In this document: positions 1-9,914 of the stretch, one piece after another
Numbering within the stretch: the first letter of the stretch is position 1
Layout: each line of letters begins with the position of its first letter
Origin: Sphaerosporella brunnea
Taxonomy: Eukaryota > Ascomycota > Pezizomycetes > Pezizales > Pyronemataceae
Assembly (NCBI GenBank): GCA_008704415.1
Contig: VXIS01000071.1
Location: forward strand, 102,486-166,485
DNA: 64,000 bases
Reading direction: 5' to 3'
Position numbers and translations under genes: made by a program
The notes under the pieces: generated by a model
Database searches by the model: none
What the model was told of the DNA's origin: nothing
Seen by the model: the letters and a program-made list of their open reading frames with translations, nothing else

Positions 1-1213
1 GCCGCGTTTAAGCAGCTGTATTGGTTCAAATGCGAGTTTCCAAAGGTCCCGATCATGGTAAGTAACTCGACGCCAGAGCGGGTTTACGGGTTACGTAGGT
101 TGATTGTTTATTGCTTTTTGATCAGGCCGTAACTGCGACTGCTACACACAGGGTGCGGGAAGATATCATCCGGATCCTTCGGTTACCGCCTCCGCCACAG
201 TTGCAGATGTTTCTTCTGTCCACTTCACGTAAGTCTTCCACCCCTTCTTGTAGTGGTATCTAACACACGGTATATCCGCAGGCGCAAATCTCCATTACGA
301 GATCCGCTACATCAACGACTCCATAAACCCCCTAGATGATATTTTGGCCTGGTTAAAGGGGGTCTATCAACGGAAGAAAGACATGGACATACGAGACTCC
401 ACGGGGCAGAGACATACAGCGGTTTCTGGTCTGATCTACTGCCAAAAGGTAACTGCCCTCCAGAACCTTTGTATCTTCCCTAACCTGCCTGCCTGCCAGC
501 GACAAACCTGCGAAGACGTAGCCAAAGAGCTGCGCGCACACGGAATCGGCGCCAGACCCTACCACGCCGTCCTCAACAGTCAGTATCCCCCTGGGGGCCC
601 TCCTCCACACCCTACTAACCCTCCTAGACGAGGAGAAAACCGACACAACGCAGAACTGGCTGCTCTCGCTGCCAGGCTACGACATAATAGTCGCCACCAC
701 AGCCTTCGGCATGGGCATCGACAAGGCCAACGTGCGTTTCGTGGTGCACTGGGAATGCCCCATGTCCCTCGAGGCGTATTACCAAGAAGCCGGCCGCGCG
801 GGCCGCGACGGCAATGCCGCCCGTTGCATCCTATTCTACTCCCGCGAGTCGAGGGATAGGGCTGCGTACCTCCTTAACCGCGAGGCTGCGCGCGGTGCGA
901 ATGAACAGGCCGAGAGTAGGATGCGAAGCTTTCAAGCTGTAAGTTTTTGTCCTCCCAACACTTTCTTCTGGTGGCTGATGGGTAATAGCTGGTGACCTAC
1001 TGCGAGGATACAACCACCTGCCGCCACGTCTCCATCTCTCGATACTTCGGCGACACCGAAGACCCGGTATGCGACTTTGCGTGCGACGTGTGTAAAGACC
1101 GCTCTGCCGTGGCCGCTGCAAAGCGGAGCGGGCTGGCCGCCGAGGAGTGGGTCAGTACGCAGCGGGAGATGAATGCGGAGAGTTTCTACGGAGGGATGGT
1201 GGACTACGATTAA
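1..1213 (+). CDS. RecQ-family ATP-dependent DNA helicase, 3' part (5' end outside window)
   Basis: This is a 3'-5' DNA helicase of the RecQ family, acting in recombination and replication-fork repair in the nucleus. The exons I infer are 1-57, 126-228, 282-448, 500-578, 628-938 and 989-1213; the frame stays open across every junction and gives the last 313 residues. Visible motifs are helicase motif V ([22 protein letters not shown], split here only for description) and motif VI ([10 protein letters not shown]). They are followed by a cysteine-rich zinc-binding segment ([10 protein letters not shown], then CDFACDVC), as in the RecQ C-terminal region. The protein stops about 50 residues after the zinc segment, so no long HRDC tail is present. 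That fits a short RecQ (RECQL1/RECQL5 or Neurospora RecQ2 type) better than the Sgs1/BLM ortholog; the paralog choice is inference. The N-terminal Walker A half lies upstream of the window. The gene is convergent with mcm7, 191 bp apart. Confidence 0.92.
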
Positions 1214-1404
1214 CCAATGGAACCATTTTTTTGTTTTGTTTTGTTTTCCCCTGCCGGAAAATAAAATATCAATTTCGGATTTTTCGTTAGACCATATATC
1301 CGTGTCGTGATTGGTATCGGAAGAGTAGATATAATACACACCGAACATTTGCCAAAAAAAAAAGAGAAGAAAATGAAAATGAAAACGAACACGAGAAAAC
1401 CTGA

Positions 1405-3919
1405 CTACTCCATCTCAACATCCTCATCCTCGTCCTCATCCTCATCGGCATTAATAAACACCAGCTTTGCGCCATTATCGCTGACTTGCCAGACATCGAG
1501 CCCTTCATACTCCTCGACGCACTTAACGAGTGCGTCCTCCGTGAATCCCTTCGCCAGCACGCGCTCGCGGATGACGCGCATAGTGACCTGGTTCCCGCGG
1601 CCGGCGGCAGTCTTGATGATGCGGTAGATCTTGGAGCTGACGGTGAGATCCTGGCCGGTGTGTCCAGTCTCAGAATCGTAGAGCGAAGCCTTCGAGACCT
1701 CGATGAGCCTGAGCGCCTCGTCGACATCCTCCATGACCACCGTATCCGATAGCCGCAGGCGAGCTAGCGCCTGCGCTAGGCGAAGAACACCCAGCAGGGT
1801 TCGCGGGGAGGTGTGCGTGAACTGTTTCTTCCCGCCTTCTTCGCGCTTACCGAGCTGGCGGAGACGCACGTAAGCCTGCACGACGTAATCGGAGACGTCT
1901 TTGGGCACCGTAGGCCGGTGCTGCCGCGCCAGCGCAATGTAGCTGCGCATTTCCGCCGGCGTCAGCGGCTCGAAATCCATCTCCGGGTGGCGATTCTCCA
2001 TGTGCACGAAGGTGACGTGGCGGGCGAGTTCCTCGTCGTTTTCGCGGCTGGGGGTGTCGAGGATCAGGAAGAGGATGTCGAAACGGGACAGCAGCGCCGC
2101 GGGGAGGTTAATGTTCTCCACTGGGGAGATCTTGGGATTGTATCGGCCGTACAGCGGGTTGGCTGCGGCCAGGATGGAGGTGCGCGCGTTCAGGGAGGTG
2201 GTGATGCCCGCTTTGGAGATGGAGATGGTTTGCTGCTCCATTACCTCGTGGATCGCCGTTCGGTCGCTGTCGTCCATTTTGTCGAATTCATCAATGCAGC
2301 AGATGCCGTTGTCTGCAAGGACGAGCGCACCGCCTTCGAGTACCATCTCGTCTGTGACGGGGTCGCGCATCACGGCGGCGGTCAAACCTACGCCGGAGGA
2401 TCCACGGCCGGAGGTGTATACACCTCGTGGGGCGACTTTGGTGATGTACTTCAGCAGCTGGGATTTGGCTACACCGGGATCTCCCATGAGGCAGATGTTG
2501 ATGTCTCCACGGATTCGCATGCCGTCTCCCATTTCTTTGGTGACACCGCCGATCAGGAGGAGAAGCAAGCACTTCTTGACATCTTCATGGCCATAGATCT
2601 CAGGAGCGATGGATCGCGCAAGGGTATCGTAGAGTCTTCCATGCTCACGGAGCTCGACGAAACGTTGGCGGGTCTTTGCATCCAGAGTGAGGTCGTTGTC
2701 ATATTGCTTCTTGTGCTGCTCTACGTGCTGGAGCTCGAGGTAGGTATCGGTCAACAGACCAGCTTTTAGGGCCTTGAAGCCGGTGTAGGGTGTCGGCAGG
2801 AAGATTCCGGCGATGTCGATGATATCTCCGGGAGTGATTTGACGGACTAGCTCGCCGTGAGCTTGCACCGTCAGGCTGCGAGGGATGTGGCCGACCGGCA
2901 CCTGCTCGGCCAATTCCTGGATCTTGATCTCTTGGAAGGGCAAGAACTTGGACGCACGGGTAGAGGGGAAGAGCTGGCCTCGGGCATCGTTGTCTTGACA
3001 CTCCTTCGAGGGACAGTCAATCATTGGCGAGAAGGTCTTCGTCTTGATTTCCTGGAAGATTTCGCTTCCACAGCGGTCACAGGTGTAGGCGTTGACAATG
3101 ACAGCGGGCTTGACGTCTGAGACACGCGTTGCGATTCCTCGCACGGTGATGAGGTGTCCCAAGTGCTCGCCGCGCACCTGGCGCACAGCCAACGCCTTGT
3201 TTCCGGAACCGCTCGGGGGAAGCGGTCTGAAGAACACCTGATACCGCCGTGTCAGCTGCGCCGGGAAGTACTGAGGCTGACTGTCCAGCGGGGCGGCGCC
3301 CTCCTCCTGCCTGCTCTCGGCAACGGCATTGCGAGCACGGCGCTGGGTAAGAATGATGTCCAAAACGTCGTCGCTGTACGAGGTGTCGACGGTCTGTGGG
3401 GGCATAACGGCATCGATAGCTCTGGAGAAGATTTCGACATAGTGCGCCGTATTCTCCTGTATCGACTTGACCAGACGCAAGCTCTCGGGACTGTTGGCTT
3501 CGTACTCCTTCAGGTCCTCCAGCTCGATCGTGATCGCTGTTTGCTCGCGGTTGATGATCTTTTGCAGCTGCTCCATGTACTTGAGTTTGGGCTCCGGCAC
3601 CGCCGCCGCCTGTCGTCTCCGACCACTCCGTTGTGTTCCCCGAGCGCCGCGACGCCGCGGCGTCTCGTCAACATCCATCTCCTCATCGTCCATGTGCAGG
3701 TTTGACAGTGCATTACGGGTGCTCTCTTCGGTCGCCCTCGAGGATTTGAAGGATTTGAGAAACTCCTGGAAAGCACCTGCAGCGGGAAGCGATCAGTTTA
3801 CAGTTCGGATCGGTTGGCTACGCGCCTCTCGGTCTCCACGCCTGAGGGTAAACAAGCGGAATAAACATGCCTTGCTGGGCATCGTAATCGATGCCGATGT
3901 CTACAACCGGAAGAGCCAT
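1405..3919 (-). CDS. mcm7: MCM7, subunit of the MCM2-7 replicative helicase
   Basis: This is a component of the hexameric MCM2-7 helicase that is loaded at origins and unwinds DNA in S phase. Two exons are inferred: 3871-3919 and 1405-3776, giving 806 residues, the usual size for fungal MCM7. The intron has a GC donor (AAG/GCATGT) and a GCAG acceptor. Splicing it joins a short conserved N-terminus ([16 protein letters not shown]) to [11 protein letters not shown] in frame, which is why I chose this start over the internal Met at 3693. A zinc finger lies at about residues 249-276 (Cys at 249, 252, 271, 276), Walker A (GDPGVAKS) near 448-455, Walker B (CCIDEFDKM) near 508-516, and the arginine finger (SRFD) near 580-583. 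Similarity in the N-terminal half and the VTVRGI-like OB segment fits MCM7 rather than the other MCM paralogs. The C-terminus is an Asp/Glu run encoded by a trinucleotide-like tract. The gene is divergent from pex1. Confidence 0.96.
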
Positions 3920-4027
3920 TCCTGGGAGAGTCTATCGGGGTATAGGGTATATCGGGAGTGGAGGAGAAATGGGAGGGAGGGGTATCTCTTCGAGTGGTGT
4001 TTGGATTGAGTTTTAGAGCCTGGTGAA

Positions 4028-4033
4028 ACGCGT
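4028..4033. promoter_or_regulatory. ACGCGT (MCB-type) hexamer upstream of mcm7
   Basis: The palindrome ACGCGT lies about 110 bp upstream of the mcm7 ATG, next to a second CGCG core. In yeasts ACGCGT is the MluI cell-cycle box bound by MBF at G1/S genes. The hexamer also occurs several times elsewhere in this window, including inside genes, so position is the only support. Confidence 0.35.
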
Positions 4034-4143
4034 TGTCGCGTTGTCTGGGGGTGGGTCTTGGCATTTTTCTGTGCCTGGCAGGGCCCAGCACACACGAAAT
4101 TAGCTGGTGTCACGTGGAATATTATGTAAAGAAGGATGGCCAA

Positions 4144-4206
4144 AGATAAGATATGATATGATAAGATGATAAGATAAGATGGGTAGACGGAGCGATAGAT
4201 AAGATA
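4144..4206. repeat. GATAAG-rich tract (five copies of GATAAG)
   Basis: GATAAG occurs at 4145, 4160, 4168, 4173 and 4198 within 60 bp. It may be an ordinary simple repeat or a cluster of GATA-factor sites (HGATAR consensus) in the mcm7/pex1 spacer. The sequence alone cannot separate these. Confidence 0.6.
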
Positions 4207-4436
4207 AATAGCAGCAGGTTAGGGATATTGCTCCAGCACTGACCCGCAGCATCCTGCCGCAAGATGCCGAATCATATCCATCGTCGGCTCAGAAGAAGAG
4301 GCCACTGAGAGCAGCCCCCGTGTTCCGTTCCTTCTCCACGCCCCCAACAGTGCCAACACTTCCTCTTGGAATCACTCCACCGCGAGGCGCGAGGCACGTG
4401 ATTGTGCTGCTGAATTGGGGACCGTAGCAAAAGATA

Positions 4437-4442
4437 CCTCGG
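4437..4442 (+). promoter_or_regulatory. CCTCGG hexamer upstream of pex1
   Basis: CCTCGG is the core recognised by the FarA/FarB-type fatty-acid regulators that control peroxisomal genes in Aspergillus and Fusarium. Here it lies 207 bp upstream of the pex1 ATG. A single hexamer is weak evidence; the fit comes from the gene it precedes. Confidence 0.3.
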
Positions 4443-4450
4443 CGTCTAAA

Positions 4451-4531
4451 ATGGTGGCCGCCCACAACCCATCATCCCGTGCACGCCAGCTCCTCCTCAG
4501 GAACGACATCCTCGAGCATAGGCAAAAGTGA
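4451..4531 (+). other. Possible upstream ORF in the pex1 leader
   Basis: ATG at 4451 opens a 26-codon frame ending at TGA 4529-4531, about 120 bp before the pex1 start. If the transcript begins upstream it would be a uORF. The sequence right after it (GTGAGC ... CAG) could also be a leader intron, so its status is uncertain. Confidence 0.25.
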
Positions 4532-4648
4532 GCGCCAAAACGCCCCCCGCCCCTTCCTGCAAGTAATATAGTAATATACCCCCCCCTCCCCCACATCGCC
4601 GAATCCCTCCTCCTCCGTCACGCACGCAACCCAGACCCCCCCCCCCAA

Positions 4649-7600
4649 ATGCCGCACGCCGCTTCCGCGAATCGTTCGCCTTCCACCCCCGCCACGGTTT
4701 TCTTGACGCCGCTCAAGAACTGCCTTCTAAACCTCCCTGCCTCCCTGGTATCCGTTCTGGTCTCGCAGAATACCCCCGCCCAGAATGTCATCGTCGAAAT
4801 CTCATATCGGGGTTCCTCGCCGGGAAGCGCCTCCTCAGTCCAGCGCACAGCATACGCAGGATGGACGGGCATGCAGAGTAAGCGGAAGCCGACAGCAGGC
4901 ACGCCGCTGCGCGCCGGGGAGGATGCCGTGATCGAGATGGATCCGGCGTTGGCACGCAACATAGGGGTGACCGATGGGACGAAGGTATGCTTCCAGCTAG
5001 ACAGCTCCTGCATCATGTCATCGTCGTCGTAGATTCACGAACATCATCGCATTCTAAAAGCTAGTGGAATGTATAGGTCTCGATCCAGCTACACATAGAC
5101 CCACCGGTAGCGCACACGCTGCACATCGAGCCCCTTACCGCGAGCGACTGGGAGATCATTGAGCTGCACGCGTCGTTCCTGGAGCTCAACTTGCTCTCGC
5201 AGATCCGCTGCGTCACCACCTCCCATCCCCTCTCGGTCTATCTGTCGCCGACGTCTACCGCTTCTATACGCCTGACAAAAGTCGAACCCGAGTCGGCATT
5301 GTCTTCGCCGAGCGGCTTCGCAAAAATCTCGCCAGATGCGGAAATCATCGTTGCGCCAAAAACTAGGCAACGGAGACCCAGTAGGGGCGCCAAGTCTACC
5401 ACGAGCACGCGGACCGCCAGGAAGAAACCCGAAGCTGCTCCCCATGCGTTGTCAAACAAGTCGGCGCTCTTCTTGAGAGCAGTTGTGTTGCCGTTTGCAC
5501 AGCACATGCCAGTTGTTGATGATGAAGTGGAGGAAGAGGAAGAGAGTGAAGAGATGCTTGGCGGTGGAAGAGGGTTCACAGTCTATCTGGATCCCAGCGC
5601 CATAGCATCCAAGCAGCTTCGAGGTACATCCAAGGTGGTGGTATCGGTTGTCCGGCCGCCGTCGTTGCAACCGGCCAAAGACCCGTCCCTGCAACAGGCT
5701 GAACAGGCCGAGAAGGAAAAGAAGGAGAAAGAAGACGGAATTACAGCGGCAACGAAGATAGTAGCCAATGTTCGGCCGTGGGATACTGCGCCGGATTCCA
5801 AGCACGTAGCACTATCCCGCCTTCTTGCCGCCGCCCTCCAACTCTTTGAAGGGGAGACTGGCCCCATGGTGCGACTCGAGGCAGCACTCCAACCAGTGCC
5901 GCACAAGATCCTCGCCAAAGTCAAGATACACCCATTCACGAAGGGCGGCAAAGAGGATGGCGTTAGATGGGGTGGAGGCACGAAGCGATTGGAAGACATG
6001 GCAATTGCTCGACTTCAAGAAGTTCTTGGGGCCAAGCGGCTGCGTAACGGCACGAACGCCATGATTGAGGAAGATCTGGCGTCGATATCTCCTGGAGAAG
6101 GTGTTTTGGAAGGACCGCTTACCGACGGCATGGTACTTCCCGCCATCGATGACTCCCCGATTGCGTCTGGCGGAATCATCAAGCTGGAGGTTTCGACCAT
6201 CGAAGGCGCAGATGCTTCACAGGCTCCGCTGCTGAAATGGTACATCGCCGGAGACAAGAAGCCTGTCCTGGAGATTGCCTCGGCCATCCCCAAGCCGCCT
6301 GTGCCATCGCAGCCCGAAACCATGTTCGTACCAGACGAGAAGGACGAAGTGGTAGGAGTTGACAACGTGCTCCAATCCGTCACCGAGAACCTGCTATCAG
6401 CATCCTCCGTACTTCTGGCAGGAGCTCACGGCTCTGGAAAAACCTCCGTCGTACGGTTGATTGCAAAGAGGCTTTCTGGCGCCCCGCACTTCTACCGAGT
6501 GATCGACCCGGGATCTCTCTCCAAACTCGCAGACGAGCGTGTCGGCACCGTCAAAGAGAACTTGAACCGCTGGTTCGCAGAGGCAACCTGGATGGCCGGA
6601 AAATCCTCCCGCAGCGTTCTGCTCTTGGATGACCTGGACAGACTGTGTGCAGCCGAGTCCGAGAACCAGGACAACTCCCGGGTACGCCAGCTCGCAGAAA
6701 TAGTAGTCTCCACAGTCAAGAAGTACACCGCCGGCAAGTCCGTCGTAGTCCTGGCCAGCTGTCAGGCCAAGGAGAGTCTTCACAGCCACTTAATCGGCAC
6801 ACACGTCTTCCGCGAGACCATCGCGCTCAAAGCAATGACCAAAGAAGGGCGGCGCACCGTATTGGACGGAATAGTCAAGACTCGCGGCGGCGTAGATCCC
6901 TCTCTCGATCTCCGTGACATCGCAGCAAAGACGGAGGGGTACATGCCCGGCGACCTAGCGCTGCTCGTAGACCGCGCCCGCCACGAAGCCGTAGTCCGCA
7001 TCGTCGACAACTCGGACTCCTCCACCGTCAACTCCCTCGTGCTCAGCTCCGAGGACTTCGACTCCGCGCTCGCCGGCTTCGTGCCCGCCGGTCTGCGCGG
7101 CGTAAAACTGCAAACCTCTGGTGCTTCTTGGAAAGACATTGGAGGTCTTATGGAAACCCGCAAGATCCTACTCGAAACCCTCGAGTGGCCAACTAAATAC
7201 GCCCCCATCTTCGCCTCCTGTCCCCTCCGCCTCCGTTCCGGCCTGCTCCTGTACGGCTACCCGGGGTGCGGAAAAACCCTCCTCGCCTCGGCGGTGGCCG
7301 GCGAATGCGGCCTCAACTTCATCTCCGTCAAGGGTCCCGAAATCTTGAACAAATACATCGGCGCATCAGAAAAAAGCGTCCGCGACCTCTTCGAGCGCGC
7401 ATCCGGCGCAAAGCCTTGCGTATTATTCTTCGACGAGTTTGACTCCATCGCTCCAAAGCGTGGACACGACTCTACGGGCGTCACCGACCGAGTCGTGAAC
7501 CAGATGCTGACGCAGATGGATGGTGCCGAAGGGCTCGAAGGGGTGTATGTCCTTGCGGCCACCAGCAGACCGGACCTTATCGACCCCGCGCTACTCCGTC

Positions 7601-8315
7601 CGGGGCGATTGGATAAATCCCTGATCTGCGATCTCCCCAACTTTGAGGACCGCCTCGATATCATCCGCGCCGTCGGCGGGAAGGTGCGTTTTTCGCCGCA
7701 CGTCGATGTGGCCGAGATTGCGCGGCGCACCGAGGGATATAGCGGCGCGGACCTACAAGCCGTCGTCTACAACGCGCACCTGGAGGCGGTGCAGGGCGTC
7801 ATCGGCGAGGAAATCAAACGCAAGGAACGGCAGATGGAGGAAAAGAAACCCGGCGCTGATCAGGAGGAACTCGAGTTCCTCGAGTTTGTCTGGGGCGACG
7901 CCAAGGGGAAACATCAGCCTGTGCATTCGAAGGGGAAGGATCGCGGGTTGTTGGTTGAGAAGGTATTCCTCCCGCCGCCGCCCCCCCCCCCCCCAAAAAA
8001 AAAAATGAACTTGTTTGTGCTAATATCAGGGAATAGATTCAATCCCTCAAATCATCCTCCAAATCCAAATCCTCCGCTAGCAACAAAAATAAGGCATCCT
8101 CGTCGACAGAGGAAACCGAGGGGGGCAAGAAAGAAAGCATCTTGATCACGTGGGATCACGTCGAGACCAGTCTCAAGACTACCCGCCCCAGTATCTCCCC
8201 GCAGGAGCAGGCGCGGCTGAAGAAAATCTACGACGAGTTTGTGGGTGATAGAAACGGCGAGATGCCGACGGGCCAGGGGTCGACTGAGGTGGGCGGGAGG
8301 AGCAGCTTGATGTGA
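4649..8315 (+). CDS. pex1: PEX1, peroxisomal AAA+ ATPase
   Basis: PEX1 pairs with PEX6 in the AAA+ complex that extracts ubiquitinated PEX5 from the peroxisomal membrane. Three exons are inferred: 4649-4984, 5089-7962 and 8037-8315, giving 1162 residues, typical for fungal PEX1. The N-terminal part (VFLTPLKNCLLNLPASL, then GWTGM) and the segment reached by the first splice (LHIDPPVAHTLHIEPLT) match the PEX1 N-terminal domain; using the acceptor at 5088 restores this exactly. The D1 ATPase has Walker A AGAHGSGKTS near residue 557. D2 has the PEX1-type Walker A GYPGCGKT near 834 and Walker B LFFDEFDSIAPKRG near 891. The last intron contains a C run followed by an A run; reading through it would give a false proline-rich tail and early stop at 8145. 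The true tail (SPQEQARLKKIYDEFVGDR) is the usual conserved PEX1 C-terminus. Confidence 0.96.
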
Positions 8316-8531
8316 GGAGAGGCCCGATGCGGGTTATGATGCTTCTTCTTCTTCTCTTTCTTCTTTAGTTTTTAATACCATTTGATCGGCGGGAGGAATA
8401 TCGTTCGAATTCTTTCTTCTAGAAGAAAGAGGTTGAGTGAGTGCTCGAACTGGTGCGGGGTATTACAAAGCAAATACTGCAGTCTATCGTGGGGTATCTA
8501 TGATGAAGGGAGGAAAAAAGTGAGAGAGAGA

Positions 8532-9914
8532 TCACACGCAAAACTCCTTCGCAAATGCCTTATATCTCTGCAACACATCCGTCCGCTTGAGTCCATCCTC
8601 CTCCTGGGTTCCAAAGGCATACAATGCCGCCAGCGCTCTTCCGTCCACAATCACATCTGCCACCCGTCAGTCAGCATTCACCTCCACATATATGCTCTGG
8701 GGGGGGGGACTCACGTCTCTTCAACTTTTTACTGATATCCACAGTCCAGAACCCCGCCTCATCCCTATTAACGGGTAAATGCTCGACCGCATCCTTCCCC
8801 CACAACGCCACCATGCCCACGCCCAGGCGTTCATATTCCATATCCCACGCACCAAAATTATACCCCGCCAGGCCACCCGCAATCTCCGCGTTCTGGAAAA
8901 AAGAGTAATGTGCCTGCGCAGCGACTTCCCAGCCGGTCCAGTCCCCGTCGTACCGTGCCGGCGTGGAATCGAGATTTGTGGCGTTTACCGGCAGCCAGCG
9001 GTGGTGGGATTTCGGCGCTTTGGGGGTGTAGCCTGCCTTGGGCGGAGGGAGTAGCGGCAGCGAGGATGTGCGCCAGTTGGTTAGGGGCGTGGGCTTGGGC
9101 GGGAGGGGCTCCGGGAGGAACGGGCGTACCGCGCCCAGTCGCGCGTGGAGTTGGGATAGTGGGGGGTTGTTGATAGTGTTTGCAGAGATCATGAGCGGCG
9201 CTTTGTGTGCGAGGCGGTGCTGGACCAGCGCCGGAATGGCGGCGTCGCTGATATATGTTATTGTCGAGTCGAGTTTTATGTACAGAACCTCGGGGTCGAG
9301 TTCGATGCCGTCCCTGCTGCTATCAGTCCCGGGGGTATATCGCTGACGGATGGAAGGGGCGGGGCGGGTACCAGGCGGAGTGAGGAACCCCTCGAGAAGC
9401 CATGTGCCGTGTCACTCCGTGTTGATACACCTCCGGCTCCGATTTGATGACTTTTTCCAGCGCAGCCAGATCGCCGGGATCTTTTGCCGTCGTGACGAAG
9501 ATGACTTTTTCCAGCAATCCGCCGTTTTTAACCAAATTCCTCTATTCCCCCCTGTCAGCCCCCCATCATCAGCTATCCCGCGGCAAGAGTACCCACCCGC
9601 AGATAACACTCCCCCACCACACCGCTCTCCCACGTCTCCCAAAACACCAGCGCATGCACCGCCACCTCCTTCGGCTTCACAAACACCGTCCCGTCCGCAA
9701 ACGTCCACGCCGGATTTCCCTCCGCATCTTTGGATCTTCCTGGGACGATGTTGGCGTGCTGGGAGGATGGATGGTGCACCCGTGGGGCTAGCGCCCAGAT
9801 TCCGGCGAAGAGAACGAAGATCCCAAGCGCGCCGAGGAGGCCTTGGAGCTTGCGGTTGGTCTTCAGGTGCGTGCCTAGCGCTTGGTATTTGTAGTTTGCA
9901 GTGGGGGAAGACAT
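8532..9914 (-). CDS. Type II membrane protein of a fungal glycosyltransferase-like family
   Basis: Four exons are inferred (9597-9914, 9429-9541, 8715-about 9313, 8532-8656), giving about 384 residues. A short basic N-tail precedes one membrane segment (about residues 25-45, GLLGALGIFVLFAGIWAL), so the bulk would face the Golgi lumen or outside. The body contains FVKPKEVAVHALVFWETW, ECYLRRNLVKNGG, LYIKLDSTITYISDAAIP and HRWLPVNAT. This pattern belongs to a large, mostly uncharacterised fungal family whose ...IKLDxxxxxI... segment resembles the DxD-type metal site of GT-A enzymes; the function is inference. The splice joining CYLR to RNLVKNGG is strongly supported. The exact 5' end of exon 3 (9313, 9316 or 9319) is not fixed because of repeated CAG acceptors. 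The gene is convergent with pex1, 216 bp apart. Confidence 0.8.

Larger units (their letters stand above)
3920..4648. other. Shared upstream region between mcm7 and pex1
   Basis: This 729-bp spacer separates two divergent start codons. It holds a GATAAG-rich tract, an ACGCGT hexamer close to mcm7, a CCTCGG hexamer close to pex1, a short upstream ORF and C-rich runs just before the pex1 ATG. No further gene is visible. Confidence 0.7.

Noticed and set aside
1813..2769. 318-codon plus-strand ORF opposite mcm7
   Set aside because: Lies entirely antisense to the conserved MCM core and has no recognisable domain.
7963..8145. Proline-rich pex1 tail ending at 8145
   Set aside because: It is read-through of a 74-nt intron containing C and A runs; splicing restores the conserved PEX1 C-terminus.
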